Of a DNA stretch of 64,000 nt, positions 39,292-52,773 are shown one piece after another; position 1 is the stretch's first letter, and each line of letters starts with the position of its first letter. This DNA comes from Dipetalonema caudispina (lineage: Eukaryota > Nematoda > Chromadorea > Rhabditida > Onchocercidae): contig JABVXV010000166.1 in assembly GCA_013365325.1 (NCBI GenBank), positions 62,001 to 126,000 on the forward strand, read 5' to 3'. The notes under the pieces are model-generated. The model was given only the letters and a program-made list of their open reading frames with translations. It searched no databases and was not told the origin of the DNA. Position numbers and translations under genes: made by a program.

Positions 39292-40900
39292 ATTTGTTTT
39301 AATTCTTTTCAAAAATATCAAAATCGATATTTTTCATTTCACTGAAAAAGTGATCCGAAAAGGACCTAATAAGATCCAAAACGACGTTTTTTGATATTCT
39401 ATAAATAAACATCAATGAAACAACTTCCTTTTTGGAAAGGACAAATAAAAAAAAAGGTGAATAAAAGAAATGAATAAAAAGATAACATCATCACAACTTT
39501 TCACGAAAGTGATCCTTAAAGATGATGCATAACTTCGAAATTCAGAATATTTCGGGTAATAATCCAATTAATCAAATTATATTTGTTTCCCACATATATA
39601 CTTTGATATAAAACAATATAAAACAGAAAGAAGTAAATCAATGTAAGATAATAAGCAATTTATATGATGCTTATCAACCATTATTCATTTTACCCACCAC
39701 CTATTCCAGTCACAAAACTAACGGATAGTTAATTATAAATGATAATTAATAATTGATCTAAAATCAAACGAAATGACTAACATTCTATTTTGCACTTTCG
39801 TCACTTCTCACACTTCTCTTACAGGTATTTTCATCATTAATTGTCGTTCTATCCCATGGAAAAAATGAAGAAACAAAGCTAACGATATTTGTTTAGCTGT
39901 GTATTCAAAAAGTGCTACCCCACTCACTCAATTTATTAAACTTTTAAAGGAATTTTCAAGTTCTTTGAAAAAAATTCTTTTCATATTGATTTACTGGTTT
40001 AATTCAACCAAGTATCGACCATCAGCCCATTTTATTTAAACAACAAATTAATTGTTACAATGCCCTACATGAAATCATATTTATGTGACAACTTTAAAAA
40101 CCAATGAAATTTTAGAACTGTTTCATTTAGATTCAAATTTTTAATCGATGCCTTTAATGGATAAGCATATCGATAATGTTCAATATCGAGTTAATAAGAA
40201 ATGATAGATCTATCAGTGACAGCTTGAAAAGACGTTTAATAGCTCATTGAATAAAAGAATAATTTTTTCCATGATATATGTCCTCAAATCAAAATCATCA
40301 CCCGACACAATCATAATTTCCTGATACCAAAAAGATGTTCAGATGCGGACTCAGAATTTCCTGATGGCAGAAGAATGTTCAGATGAAGAAATATTGCACC
40401 TTTTGAAATTTGTCTCTTACAATCATTCAAAAATCGTACGTTCTGGTACCACTGATTTTTGGACAAATTGGCCAACAGGCAAAATCTCGCAAGTGGATGA
40501 TAGCACAAAGATTTGAGAAAAATTCCTTTTGATGCTAAAACTGCCTATAAAACAGAGGAAATTCTGAAACCTAAAATAGCAGGCCTAAAGTAATTTTGGA
40601 AATTAACGTTGAAATGATGGAACAATTTACAGATGTTAATTTTCATTATTCCCAATACTTTCTTGTTGCAACAGTTCCTTTTCTTCTCTCTCTTACCTAA
40701 AAATCAAACTTTAATTTCTAAAAATCAAGTTTAAATTTAGTGATGAGAAAAGGGAAAATTCCCTGATTTATGAAAGGGAGAAAGATGAAAAGAAGAAGAG
40801 GGAAACAAGATTGTAAAGTGAATAGAGAGAAGAGTGGAGGGGAAGAAGGAAGACCTGAAATCAGTTAAATAACTTTAAAAGCATACATATTACATTTAAC

Positions 40901-40980
40901 AGACACACACACACACACACACAGACAGACACACACACACACACACACAAACACACATACACAAGGGCAAACACACACGC
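40901..40980. repeat. (CA)n microsatellite, interrupted
   Basis: CA repeats interrupted by GACAGA, AAAC and AAGGGC. Confidence 0.93.
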
Positions 40981-42307
40981 ATACTACGTATCGCATTTTG
41001 TTAAAGTTATTTTACATACATAGTAAATACACATATAAAATATCAAAATGTGAATGACGTAGAAAGGGTGGATGAAACACGGAACTGTTTCTTATTTTTA
41101 CGTCATTTTGTTTTCCACGTTTGCTTTAATACAATAAATTATCAAATTTTGTAATTTCAGCCATACTACAGCGTTATATACAGAAATATTACATGTTACA
41201 TCCCAAGTTATTTTTTTGCACTTACAAATACCTAATTTGCTTTCTACCTTTCCCTCTTCCTTTGTGTTGACCGAATAATGCGAAAATATCATCGGTGATA
41301 AAGTTTGCGAAAAGTTTTTCAAGAAATGATAAGAAAGAAAAAAAAGACTATTTGGAAAGTAGTGGATCGGCAGTTGTCAAAAAGATGAGTTGTTGTTTGA
41401 AAAATTCAATTCTGCAATGCCTTCTCGATGTGATAAGACTGAAAGTTGTAACTATTCTATTGATAACTACTCATCTTAACTTCAATAGCTCGCTACCTTT
41501 TCTTACCTACCAGGTGGGAATCTAATGGTTAACAAAATTAATTTAACTAATTACTACACATCTTCCAATGTTAACATATCATGATAGGTCTATTCTACCT
41601 TTGTATTCTTCTTTATCGAGTTTGGAAAAAAGCTAAGTTTACTCTGAAATATTGAAAAAATTTACCCAATCTTACAATGATGAAATACCACTCGTCGATT
41701 TAAGAAAGAGAAAATGTTGAATTTGATTCAATTTTTTTTTTCTTTTGATAACTGGGAGAGAAACTTAATAAACTGTTATAAAACACAAGAACACATAAGC
41801 TAATTGACTAATTATCTCGCAACCACAAACTCTATGAGTTATTCCCAAAATAAACATTCTTATCAAAAATATTTGTTCATACTTGCATAGATATGTTTCT
41901 AAATTTTATAATCAAATCTGAAAGTATCAAAAAAAAGGTATGTTTACCTAATAGTTTGCTTCAAAATTAGATTTCGCAAAAGTAAAGAATGAGAAAGAGA
42001 AGCAATACAACAAATATAACAATATTGGTTGTTACACTAAATCGAAAGACAAAAATTATGATAGTATCAGTATTAATCTTATCAAGGTTTCAAAAGTAAC
42101 CAAGAAATATTTTAGAAAAAAGTACTAATTAAAAATTACAGAAAAAATAAAAACGATCGGGAATTTCATAACCAAATAAATTGTTTCAAAGAAAAGAGGG
42201 GAATTTGTTCGTTGGCATAAAAGTGAAATTTATTTTCTGTTTTTTGTTCAGCGATTAATCTATTTACTTTTCACTGTTCATTCTTCATCTTCTTTTGTTT
42301 TAGGGGA

Positions 42308-42336
42308 ATTTTATAGTGAAAGTTTCACTATAAAAT
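42308..42336. repeat. 29-bp perfect palindrome
   Basis: Arms ATTTTATAGTGAAA (42308-42321) and TTTCACTATAAAAT (42323-42336) around a single central G. Confidence 0.95.
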
Positions 42337-44676
42337 GTTGCAAAAGAAGGAATAATTTAAAATTATTGAGAAAAAAATTAAGAAAATACATCATTTCAAA
42401 GTTCAAGTAAACTGGAATTATCATTGGAAAATTTCACTGTATCATTTGAGCTATATCGGTCTGTTCCTTTCATTTGTGACATATTTGAGAACTAATGCTT
42501 CATTTTACACATTTTAATAGCTGTCATATGCATTTTAAGACCGCAGAATTCATACTACTCTACCAATAGCTATGAAAGAAAAAAAAAAAAACTTGGCAGG
42601 AATAAAGTTAGATGCTCAATAGATGAAACATTTATTGACAAAAAAAGTGTGGCAAACATAAAGGTGTAGTTCAACCTAAGTTAAATATCAGATTTATGCA
42701 AATTATCATGCGTTTTTTTGAATTTAACAAGTTTCCAATTTGTTAAATGTCAAAATCTCCCAACCCAAAGTCATCAAAGTGCGAAAAAAGTTGAAGGAAA
42801 AACTTTAAAGAAAATTTGAGCAAAATTGTACAAGCGAAAAAAGATCTCTGATGACATGTGAATTGAAATGTCGAGAAGGATATTAAGATAAGCCTGAAAA
42901 TTTCAATTTTTTCATTCTACCCTTTGGTTGTGAAAACCGTAGGAAAAGCAAATATTTTTAATAAAATATGCTACTTAAGAATATCATATATCGTCGTTAT
43001 AGCGTTTTATAATAAATCAAATAACATGTTAAGAAAATAGTTCAAGATAACATACAATGATCAAATATATAAATAATACATTCATTCTAATCAGTGCAAC
43101 AAATCTTATCATTCTTACCTTTACCTATTTCCAAACAAAAAAAAAATAATGAAAAAAATGCATGCAGTTGGCTCGCATTGACCGATTTCACTTGTTTCAT
43201 TTCGTTGAAATCTACAAGAAAGCTTTAAACAGAAAAAAGAAATCCAATTCATATTTAAACATCCTTCTTCTTCTCGCGATCCTTTTCTCCTCCTCTTCCA
43301 TTCTTTAGCAATCTAAACAACAACCGATAAAATAAAATGCTACATCAAAAAGTGGATGGAAGGAATGAAGAAGCAAACAACTGCTATTAATTTATTCTTC
43401 AAATTGTTCAACTTATCTCTCTCTTATCTTCCACTCTCTCATTTCATTCTTCCATTCACTGTTACTTATCCAAGTGGCTCAAAACATCATCATCATCATG
43501 TCAAATCCACGTGTCATTTTTGTTTCAAATAAACAAAAATTCGGTAATTTCGACTTTTAACTACCATTATAAAAAGAAACAAGAAGGGAGAAAAAGTGCT
43601 AATGATAAATTACTCTATCCGTTTCTATGAATAAATCCATTTTAAACTGGGAGATGAATGGTAAGGTTAGAGAGTAGCAATGGATACTCTTATAGGTAAA
43701 AAAGAAAATTCAATTATATGTCTAATATCATGGAACATACGAAGCATATCATCTACTAATATATATAAAATTACATTCAAGCTTTTCTCTTTCAGTATAC
43801 TATATCGTCACATTCCACTTTGGTAATGGTGAACAATGATGAATTCAATTTATTAATTTCAGTTTATTTCCTGTAATGGATTCTAATTTCTTCTTATTTA
43901 CTAAGGAATCATCCACATCTTTTAATTCATTACTTCAATCAACTATATAGATTTGTTCCAGTTCTCTACAGATTAACTTATTCATTTGTCCATTGATCTA
44001 TTTTATTCGGTAGCTTATGATGTTTAACATGCACCAAACTGATAAAAGAGAAAATCAAACTATCCATGATGAATATCCTCCTACCTTGAAAATGTTCAGT
44101 TAATCCTTTTGTTAATTCAAAATTTGTATGTTTAGTTTCATATATCACTAATATTTCAAACATCCACGTGTGTAATAATCTATTACATAAACGAATCAGT
44201 TTGTTTCACAAGATAACTTAAATAATTTTGTCATAAAAATGAGTAAGTCATATACAACAAAACAAACTCCAATGATAAACAAGGAAATAGGCTGTTAAAA
44301 ATTTCGTCAGCCAATATCATAATAACTTTGACAAGTGAAATATATAAATTACAAGTATTAAAACAAAACAAAAACAATCGAATTTCGTCAATTAACTAGT
44401 CGAAATTTTAACCTGAAATTTTTGATTTCAAAGAATACAAAAATCGAATATTTTCAACGATATTATCGCGTAAAAAGAAAAAAGTATTTAAACAACAAAG
44501 TGAAATAAAACAACTGCTTTCGCTTTCTTCATCACGGCAAACGGCAACATTTATAATCACCTTAGAACTAATCCTACCTGTTGAAGCAATAAAAAGAAAG
44601 CTAAAACCAATCCCTCTATTTAAACTATCATTAATTACACTGTCGGTGAAATGTATATGGTATGTGTGTATTCCGC

Positions 44677-44696
44677 ATATATATATATATATATAT
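44677..44696. repeat. (AT)n microsatellite
   Basis: Ten AT units. Confidence 0.9.
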
Positions 44697-45839
44697 GAAA
44701 TATTAATAAATCGAAATATATATGTGAATGTGTACATTCCTTAATTTCAATGGAAACTGTTCCAGCAGCTAAGAAAAGGATGGCGACTTCGTGGAGTCTA
44801 AAACTCATTCATTCAACAAATCATTTCTCCCTTTTCCTAATATCAAAATTTTTGTTGTATAAATATAACTTTAGAAATTCAGCCAGTTCAAACAAGTTGA
44901 ATGAAAATTGGAATGCCATCTTCAGATGATACTTATTCGATTTTGACAGTTTTATGATCCTTTTCTTCTCTTAGGAATCTAAGTTATTTTTAAATTATTT
45001 TCAAACAAAATATCATCTTTTTCGTTTTATTTTCCTTAAGTAAGTTTGTGTAAATTCAGTAACAAATCCAGAACACGAAATCCCTTCGAAATATTTAGTT
45101 CCAAGATTAAAAACAATAAGGGAAAAGTGCGAATGGATGCAAATCACGCATATGTATTTTGAAAGAAATAACACTGAAATAAAAGCAATGTTGGGAAGAA
45201 ATTAATATCTGAAAATGATTCCAATATTTGCAATTAGTTATGATTAAAGTCGCTAAAAAGAATTCATTTCATTGAAAAATGATTCTGAAAAATAACAAAA
45301 CAGAAATATTTTTCCAGGCAAAATCAAAAATCAATCAATACTGCTAGTTCCTAGCATTAACTATTCCTTTTCTACTCTTTTTATTTCACAATATGAGGCC
45401 CTCCCAAATTTGCATAGAATTGCCTAACCGCTAAAAAGGTACGGAATATATGAACAACTGTTATTCTAGGCCTCCACTGGAAGATTTATGATAGTATAAT
45501 CCTTAATTTGTAAGAATCTGTGACAAATATTAGTTAAGCTAAAGCATATTTATGGATGTTAAAAAATTGAATAAGTACTTAAAAATGTTCATTTAATAAA
45601 ACTTGAAAGCAAAGGAAACTTTGAAAATTGGAAGAAAAAATGTTTTGAAAGAGAAAGAGGAAGAAGTTTGAAAGACATCATATCAAGAAAATGAACTTAA
45701 AAAAGAGAGGAGGAAAGCTGAAATACTCCAAATTCGGACGAAATTCATAAAACTTAGAAATAAGACGAAATGAATGTATAAGCAAAAAACATTCAATTTT
45801 TATAAAACTGAATAATGAGTTCTTAACAACGAAGTGCTA

Positions 45840-46020
45840 ACAAAATAATGGGATAAAATTGGAATAGAATGGAATAAAACAAATAGGATTGAAATGAAAT
45901 AGAATAGGAGTGGAATCGAATGTAATGGAATAAAATAGATGGGAATGGAACTGGAATAGAATAGAATAGAATGGAATGAATGAATGGATGAATGAACGAA
46001 TGAATGAATGAATAGATAAG
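45840..46020. repeat. GGAAT/GAATA pentanucleotide and GAAT tetranucleotide tract
   Basis: About 180 bp of degenerate GGAATAGAAT units ending in clean GAATGAAT repeats. The purines are all on the plus strand. Confidence 0.85.
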
Positions 46021-47966
46021 TAATGGGGCATTAAGAATTAAATGATTCAGAACAAAGTAAAAGCCTTCATCCCATTCATTCCCTTAAAATACGCTTTTCG
46101 AATCTTCTCTAAATGCATCCATCGCTTGCTTTTAAAGAGGCTAATATTTCGCTAAAGCTGTATTATGCAGTAAGAAAAAAGCAAGAAAGATTTCATCCTC
46201 TTTTTTTCTCTTCTTCCTCTTCTCTTATTATTGCTCCTACCATCTGATTAGAAATGATAAAAATTATCAACGATGACAGCGATAACGATATTAGTTGTTA
46301 ACGTTGACAAAGATTATGATCAAATTAACTTCCGCATACGACGCTGTTGTATCCAAGCAATGAGATGATGCTAAAATTCGGTGTTGGAATAAAACTTGTA
46401 GAGTATTGTATCGGTGATAATTCTTTTCCTTCCTTATTTTTTTCTTTTCTTCTCCTTTTATCTTTATGCACCTAATTTTTTGTTTTTCTTGCGTTTTTAT
46501 CCCTTTTATTTATTTATTTTGAGAAAGATATCTCACCAATTCCTAGGACTCAGATAAGGCCTTAGCAAAATTTCAGTTCTAAACATCAGTTGGATTGTGC
46601 TACTTCTGGTTAGTAAGCAATAACAACTGCAATAAAAATGATAGGGTTAATAATGACGATGGTAAGAAAAGAAACCATTTGATTAATCTTCGGGCCTTCG
46701 CTCTAAATTTAAATCAGAAGGGAATGAATATCTTCTAGGTTATATAAAAAGTGGTAGATAATTTCATTCCTTTTTTGCTCCATTTTTCCTGCTGATTTCG
46801 AAATGCTCATAACAATAATGATAATGATGATAACAGAAATGAAAGATGAAATGAAACTGTTTCACGAGGGTTCTCATTCAATTTATATTCCAAGCTGTTA
46901 TTAATTCAGAAACCCTTCGAAATGAATTATACAAATACCATATTTTATAGTATTATAGCCAGGCATGCCAAAAATGGAATATTGAAAGGATTGTTTTTTG
47001 GACGAAAGAAATTTTTGATAAAAACGTGTCATACTGACTTCCATATGGGATTATTTTAGATTGTAATTGAATATTCCGCTACTTAAGTAAAACGAAAGTC
47101 TCCTAATGCATTTCTACAACGACTTTAATATTTGAAAATGAAAAAAGAAGGCGAAACATTAAAGAAGTAAAAATGCCTCTGACGGTAACTGATGAATGAT
47201 TTGAATTTTCCACTTGACCATTATTCGAGCATATATGAATAAATAAGAGAGGATTCAAAAAACAATTTAACATAAACTATAGCTTTTACAAGATCTACAG
47301 TATCCGACGCAAAGAAAAATTATACCAAGCCTTCTTCGACACTAATTTTATAAAGGGAAAAATTTTATTCAAATCATTTATCATTTAAGATGCTAATGTT
47401 TACGGATGTTTTAAATCCACGGACATAAGTATTCTAAAACTCATCAAACATTGAAAAGATAAGAATATGCTATGATAATTAATATATTATGAAATTGTTA
47501 AACAGTCTATCATAGATAAAATCGTAGAAAAATGCCAAGACTTCTAATTATTAGTAAGAAAAATATACGACAACGAAATATTAGACTATCCAGTACAGGG
47601 AAAAAAAGGTTAAAATATCATTTTACTTGAAATTAACAAAAATTTGCTTTAGCTGATGGCACAATGAAAAGTCTACGAAAGCTACAAGTGAATGTATGTA
47701 GCTACAACTTTTAAAGTAGATGAGAAAACAGTACTGTGATATAGTATAAATAAAAATAATAGAAAAGAAGCCAGCAAATGCCTCATGAAAACATTGAAAA
47801 AAAGTTAAAAAAAAATATGATTTACATCAGGAGCAGGTATTACATTAGATAAAGAAACATTACAAAGATTAGCTATTTTCTTTTTTTGATTGTCAGAAAT
47901 TTTTTTTTCACTATGACATAATATAATATCTGGCCATAAACCTGCAAAGTTTAACTCTCTAACCGA

Positions 47967-48158
47967 ATGCTGTGTGAATTAATCAATTTAATGAAAATAG
48001 CTACTGAGAAAGGCAAGAAAATGCGAAAAGAAATTAAGGTTGATGTATGTGAAGAACATGGTGCAGATCCACAATCTATAGAATTTTTTATTAAATCAGG
48101 GGTGGATTATGTTTCATGTTCATCTTACAGAGTACCGGTGGCAATATTATGCTTTTAA
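47967..48158 (+). pseudogene. ppdK: Wolbachia-like pyruvate phosphate dikinase fragment (C-terminal end)
   Basis: Open for 63 codons. From about residue 10 it matches the C-terminal end of bacterial pyruvate phosphate dikinase: MKIATEKGKK, VDVCEEHGADPQSIEFF, and GVDYVSCSSYRVPVAIL, which in the family are ...CGEHGGDP... and ...YVSCSPyRVPIA.... The CxEHG cysteine is the expected catalytic residue and is still present, but the following Gly has become Glu. The frame ends early (AILCF then stop) where the family continues AAAQ. The rest of the enzyme, about 800 residues, is absent, the flanks are AT-rich without bacterial gene structure, and nematodes are not known to carry this enzyme. The best reading is a decayed nuclear copy of a Wolbachia gene. 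No start or ribosome-binding site is implied. Confidence 0.85.
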
Positions 48159-51100
48159 ATTTATCACTTTACAAAACTTTAAAAGTAGAAAATATAAAAT
48201 AAAATTAACAAAAAACACAAAGTACTCATTGTAAATAGTTGCATAATAAAAGTAGATAAATAAAAAATAAATATTTTTACTAAATTCTACAACCAATTTA
48301 CAATAAATAAGTGTAATATGTCCCCTTACAAATCTACTTTTGAATAAGCTATTCTTAAACTTTACCTTTAATATCAACCATTTCATCTATTCATTCACAT
48401 TCCATCCATTCGTTAAGCTAACAATAAAATAATTAATTAATTAAGTAAAGTTGTAGTAAATTGTTGCCTTAATTAATGCAAAGTTTCTTCCTTCTATTTT
48501 TCCCACTGATCCTTAAATCATCACCAAAATTACACATTTAAAATGTTTGTATGAAAATTTCATTCGAAACACTTATTTCATAACAAATAAATGACAAATG
48601 TTCATCTGAACATAATGCCTGTAAATTTTACCCGATTTTTAAAGTCTCAAGTCTCCAAGTTCTGCAATTACAATTTTTGGACCAAATTAAAATCGAATAA
48701 TAGGTTATTACTTCCTTATTAACACAATGACAATAACAACTATCACGATATTATCAACTTTAGTATATCTATTTTCGTTCCTATTAATCGACTAATGGTA
48801 TTACTGTAATTCGAACTGTATTAATTATTATTTGATGAAAATGTATTTTATCCTTCATATTTCACCTTCATGATTTGCTGATACTGCAACAGGCTGATTT
48901 GCTGATACTCCATTTTACCGAAAGATGATTTAACAACTAGAAAGCAGCAATTTGTACCTCTCATAAAACTCTAACTACCAATATATTCACAGACAATCTT
49001 ATGATCTCAGTAACAGCGAAAAAAGAAACAACGAAGATTTATGTTTAATCAACGATCATATTCGTAAATATCAAATGGAAAGATAACAAACAAGTAAAAG
49101 TAAAGTGAAAAACGATTATAAAAGTAAATGATTCAAATAAATTATGATAGATATACTCATTCAGATATCTGAATTATAGTACTGTTTGTAATACCTCTAG
49201 TGAAATAAAAAACTGTGCCATCATGTAGGAATAAAAAGCGTGGTTTACATTAAAAACATTTAAGTGTGATTTTTAATTTTTGAATGCATTTATTAGTATA
49301 TATTTCCAAATTATATTACGGTATGTTAATTAAATCATAGTACAAAATAGTCATTAATAAACTGATAGAAATTAAAACGGCGTACAATACAGACTCAAAT
49401 TGTTAGATTACTGTGGAAGAAATTTAATTATTCGAAATATCACTGAAAAATTTTTAATTATAGAAGTGATAAAAAAACAACTTATTCCTACCAACTACAA
49501 CTACTATGTACGCCAGTTACGTGTACACTTTTACAACTTACGTGATTTATCAATTATATGAGGATGTGAAAAAGCCGATAATGCTTGCTATAGTTTAAAG
49601 GAATGAAAGGGACAAAATTTGGCAAAATGATTTTCACACTGAATGGATTCAGGCAGAATGTGAAAATCTTTGCTGCCCTTCTCACGGCTTCCTGACGTGA
49701 AACTGACCCTAATCATCATTCAAAGAAACAAATCTCCCTTGCTATTAGCAATAAACTCTCATTTAGCTTCTTTTGATATACGATATCAATCGGAACTTTC
49801 TACACAGCATACCACCTACAACATCCCCTTACTCTCTGCCACGGATCTTAAGCTGCACAGATATTATCAGTATTCTGATTTCATCAAATATTCATTTTAG
49901 ATTAAACGCTTACAAACTTGTTGTTAATAGTTATAGAAGGAAGGATACTCATTCTTCATCTTCCAATTATTCTTTTAATCAGAGCAGTAAAAGATTAGCG
50001 GAATTTTCGCAAGCATATTTTTTAATAAAAATTAAAACATATTATTAACCTATTAAACCTGAAGAAGGATATGATTAAAGGGATAAAAATCACATACATC
50101 AAACAAAGCATTTCAGGGATAATCTAACGAATTCTTCCATTTCAGAAAAAGTAACAAACTGAGAAGTTCTGTTTACCTATCCGTCGAATTATTCGGACGC
50201 TTGCTCAGATAAAGACTCGTTATTTTCTGATAAATTAGAAATTTAAACTAAACCAGACAATTAAAAGTAGATGAGGAGGAAAAGCATGCTTCATTAATCA
50301 GGAAGGAATGTATTTTCGATAAAGATTAGTCCTAGTAACATTATTTCTCTCGTAAAATTTGAATTTTTTTAGTTTTAATAAGGTGAAAGGGTCTGGCCAG
50401 ATATTAGACAGCTGAAAAAGCAACTCTTACACATGTTTTAACAATAGGAGGAGCAAAGAAATTGGGAGATCAGACGATCTGAATTCTGTTAGGATCAAGA
50501 CTTTAAGCTCTTCAAGAGGGAAAAGGTTACGGTTCAGGCCTTCATCTATTCTATCTTTTTACTCCTTTTTGTCCACACTTATTGAGGTTGGAAAACTGAT
50601 GCTGCTATTTTTGTTCATAATTTTCAATTTGTTGCTATTTCAGAAATAGAATTTAAAGTTTTATTGTCACTAACCAAATAATAATAATACGACAATGCAC
50701 ATAAGGAAAGACGGAGAAAAAGTAACGTTTACCGAAATCTGGAATTAATGAGTTCTTCCGGATAGTTCTATTTACCTATATAAATGGTGACATATTCGTC
50801 TGGATGAAGTTTTAATATGGAGCTTCATATCAATAAATAAATACAAAAGTAAACAAATAAATAAGTGGACATATACATATATATATGGAATTAACTGATG
50901 ATATCATACCGGCATTTATGTGAATTTATATTTGAAAATTATTTTTTATCGTTAAAATTTTCTTTTGTAAAAGAAAATGTGGAAAGTTCGATATGGAGCC
51001 GTGAGAAATATGTGGAAAAGCGTTCATGACATATAATCCTTTCATGTTCACGCATTGTTTGCACATGTGTATGTGTGTGTTTGCAAACAGTTTTCCAAGT

Positions 51101-52101
51101 ACACCATCTTTCAAATGTAACAATATGGTCCTTAAATTTATAACAAATTGATTTCTTGTTTCAAATTCATTTAATATCAGTTAATGGAAGAGATGATGTT
51201 TGACTGATAAGATGAAGAATATATTCGATATAACATTATTTACTATCTACGATATTCCATCCATCTTTTTTAGATTGTTAAAAAGAAAAAAGCAAAACCA
51301 AAAACAAAAAACAAAAGTATGAGCGCAAATGTAAATGAAGGAAGGAGAAAATAAACAAACAAACAAACAAAAGGATGAGAAGCACAAATATTTATTTGAT
51401 GCATTTCCTTCAACAATTATCGATTGATACCACTAAAATATAACAGCATAATCGAACATTGAGAGAATTAATTGTTTATTGTCAAGCATACTTTTCCTCA
51501 CCTCATCTTCCACCATTGCATATCGTTGAAAATGTCATTCTCGAAAATGCCCAGTGAATTTCACTCTCTCTTTCTAATTATCACGGCTCTTCCTAACTGT
51601 AGAAAATTTCACTTACTTTTATTCTCTTATATTAACTAAACCAATTGGTTTATCTTATCCTGGCTACAAAAATCTTATCTAAATATTTGTGGCAAAATCT
51701 ATAAACAAAATGTAACTTTTAGATGATCGTAGAGCTGTGAAGCCAGTCAAAGAGATTGCAATAATTGACTGTTGTGTTTGATGATACTATCATAACTTTC
51801 TCTGATGTCAATATCATCTCACTGTCAACTATCTTGATGATCTTTCAATCTGATTAGTATCTTTAATCAACCATTCATTGTTTGGTCACAACTTTAAAAA
51901 AGGTAGTAACCACTAAAGTATATTCGTAACAAACGACTACAATAAATGATGGGCTGTTAGAATTTAATAAAAGCAAATTTCATTAGTATCTCTAGTCGGG
52001 ATAAATTCATAAATGAGATAGCACGGTAGAATGAAGTGGACAAGAAGAAAGAGGAATGGACGAGGTCTTTCCTCTCGTATAAATATTTATGTAACGTGTA
52101 G

Positions 52102-52296
52102 TTAATCTATGGAAATGTTGTCGTAACTTAGTGCAGTTGCCAAATGTCGCTCTTTTTTTGGTTTTGCCGCACACGGGTGAGTATGGGTTTGAGGAAAAAT
52201 ACCACTTGACCTATGATCAAGTGGTGATAACTTTGCCGAATTGAGTGCTTGTTGCCTGTCACTGATGGCAATAATGAGCATTAGCATTGTTATCAT
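52102..52296 (-). CDS. possible small secreted peptide (64 residues)
   Basis: No family is recognised. The frame starts MITMLMLIIAISDRQQA, which resembles a signal peptide, and continues with a polar segment (SPLDHRSSGIFPQTHTHPC) ending in AALSYDNISID-like sequence before TAA. The ATG lies two bases after an AG acceptor with a pyrimidine-rich lead (CTTCTCCTACTTTAATAG), as for trans-splicing. The frame is also open upstream for another 46 codons, so a longer protein is possible. A 9-bp inverted repeat (ACCACTTGA...TCAAGTGGT) lies inside the frame. Small open frames this size occur by chance, so the call is tentative. Confidence 0.3.
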   Translation of the reverse strand: MITMLMLIIAISDRQQALNSAKLSPLDHRSSGIFPQTHTHPCAAKPKKERHLATALSYDNISID

Positions 52297-52756
52297 CACT
52301 ATTAAAGTAGGAGAAGACAATAAAACTTCTGATGTGATAGGAATATATGGATTTCCTTCTCTCCTAGATGATTTAAAATTTGAATGAACTGCCTTATGCA
52401 ACCCGTCCTGAATACGAACAATTAGCATAATCAAAAAAATTCACACATATGGACAGACGCATCGATTACAACGAAAATATTTACTGTTTCCTCGTCCTGG
52501 AAGACTATCGATAGAAAGGAGTCTGAATGATTTCTTTGCTGTATCAATTTAAATGAATTTAAAAATAAAAATTTCAAGGTATGTGCAGCATTACTGAACG
52601 CCGTCTGTCTATTATATCTATCCATCATCGATCATCCATCCATCCATCTGTTCCCTATTTCATGCAGCAAATAATCGATCAATCCATCCTGTCATCTGCC
52701 TGTGATGAGAAATGAAATCTGATATGTATGGTAGTATCAAATTTGTTGCTATTCGA

Positions 52757-52773
52757 TGTGTGTGTGTGTGTGA
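52757..52773. repeat. (GT)n microsatellite
   Basis: Short run of GT units. Confidence 0.9.

Larger units (their letters stand above)
32731..47966. other. gene-poor region with simple repeats
   Basis: No secure exon in about 15 kb. It may include the missing first exon and promoter of the I-SMAD gene. Notable items are listed separately: degenerate 94-110 bp repeats (36687-36990), CAA/CTA repeats (37135-37327), CA and AAT microsatellites, a short open frame at 40336-40518, a perfect palindrome (42308-42336) and a GAATG-type tract (45840-46020). Confidence 0.5.

Noticed and set aside
44408..44737. Minus-strand 109-codon frame
   Set aside because: Begins in an AT microsatellite, is low complexity at the start, and has no motif or conserved-looking segment.
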